NCBI GenBank assembly: GCA_050743625.1
Contig: JBOGED010000296.1
Location: 1-6,253 of the forward strand
DNA length: 6,253 bases
DNA from: JBOGED01 sp050743625
GTDB taxonomy: Bacteria > Actinomycetota > Nitriliruptoria > Euzebyales > Egibacteraceae
Direction: 5' to 3'
Positions 6,207 through 6,253 of this stretch are shown here, one piece after another. A program made the translations under genes and the position numbers. The first letter of the stretch is position 1. Each line of letters starts with the position of its first letter. The notes beneath the pieces are model-generated. The model had not been told where the DNA came from and made no database searches. It worked only from the letters and a program-made list of their open reading frames with translations.

Positions 6207-6253
6207 TGTGCCTGCTCGGGCGCATCCCCGCCCGTAATCGCACACCCGCCCTG
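6207..6253. other. Tail without recognisable gene; small GC hairpin
   Basis: After the last stop of the ppk1 relic (6204-6206) no coding signal is recognisable in the remaining 47 bases. The ppk1-like translation already loses its family resemblance at about 6135. A 6-bp inverted repeat (CGGGCG at 6217-6222, CGCCCG at 6229-6234, 6-base loop) could form a hairpin. It has no T tract, so it is at best a weak terminator. Confidence 0.35.

Overview
The window is GC-rich, with G or C dominating third codon positions. It carries a SigC-like ECF sigma factor with a zinc-finger membrane anti-sigma partner, a double-domain SppA, an SDR and polyphosphate-related genes. Together these suggest an actinobacterial (Actinomycetota) chromosome. 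I cannot place it lower than phylum, and even the phylum is inferred from protein style.

Layout. Positions 1-1025, minus strand: an ECF sigma factor (480-1025), whose 3' end overlaps by 14 bases the start of a membrane zinc-finger anti-sigma factor. The anti-sigma gene runs off the left edge (1-493). An 83-base divergent spacer (1026-1108) separates the pair from a plus-strand run. That run is a two-domain SppA-type membrane serine protease (1109-2923), a small CxxC/CxxC zinc-ribbon protein (2936-3205) and a short-chain dehydrogenase/reductase (3239-3976). The gaps are 12 and 33 bases, so the three may be co-transcribed. Converging on the SDR, with a 14-base gap, is a minus-strand CHAD-domain protein with a Rho-N/SAP-like C-terminal tail (3991-5076). 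A 62-base divergent spacer holding two inverted repeats leads to a plus-strand relic of ppk1, polyphosphate kinase (5139 to about 6206). Past about 6135 no gene is recognisable.

Functional reading. The left pair is a typical signal-transduction unit: sigma held by a membrane-bound Hx3Cx2C anti-sigma. SppA is envelope proteolysis. The right part was once a polyphosphate locus: CHAD proteins bind polyphosphate and often sit beside ppk. Here ppk1 is clearly broken, with an in-frame TAG, loss of the central region, a second frame-changing deletion next to the catalytic histidine, and loss of the C-terminal catalytic domain. The CHAD gene remains fully open. The most interesting point of the window is this asymmetric decay. 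I saw no mobile element, CRISPR array, tRNA or rRNA.
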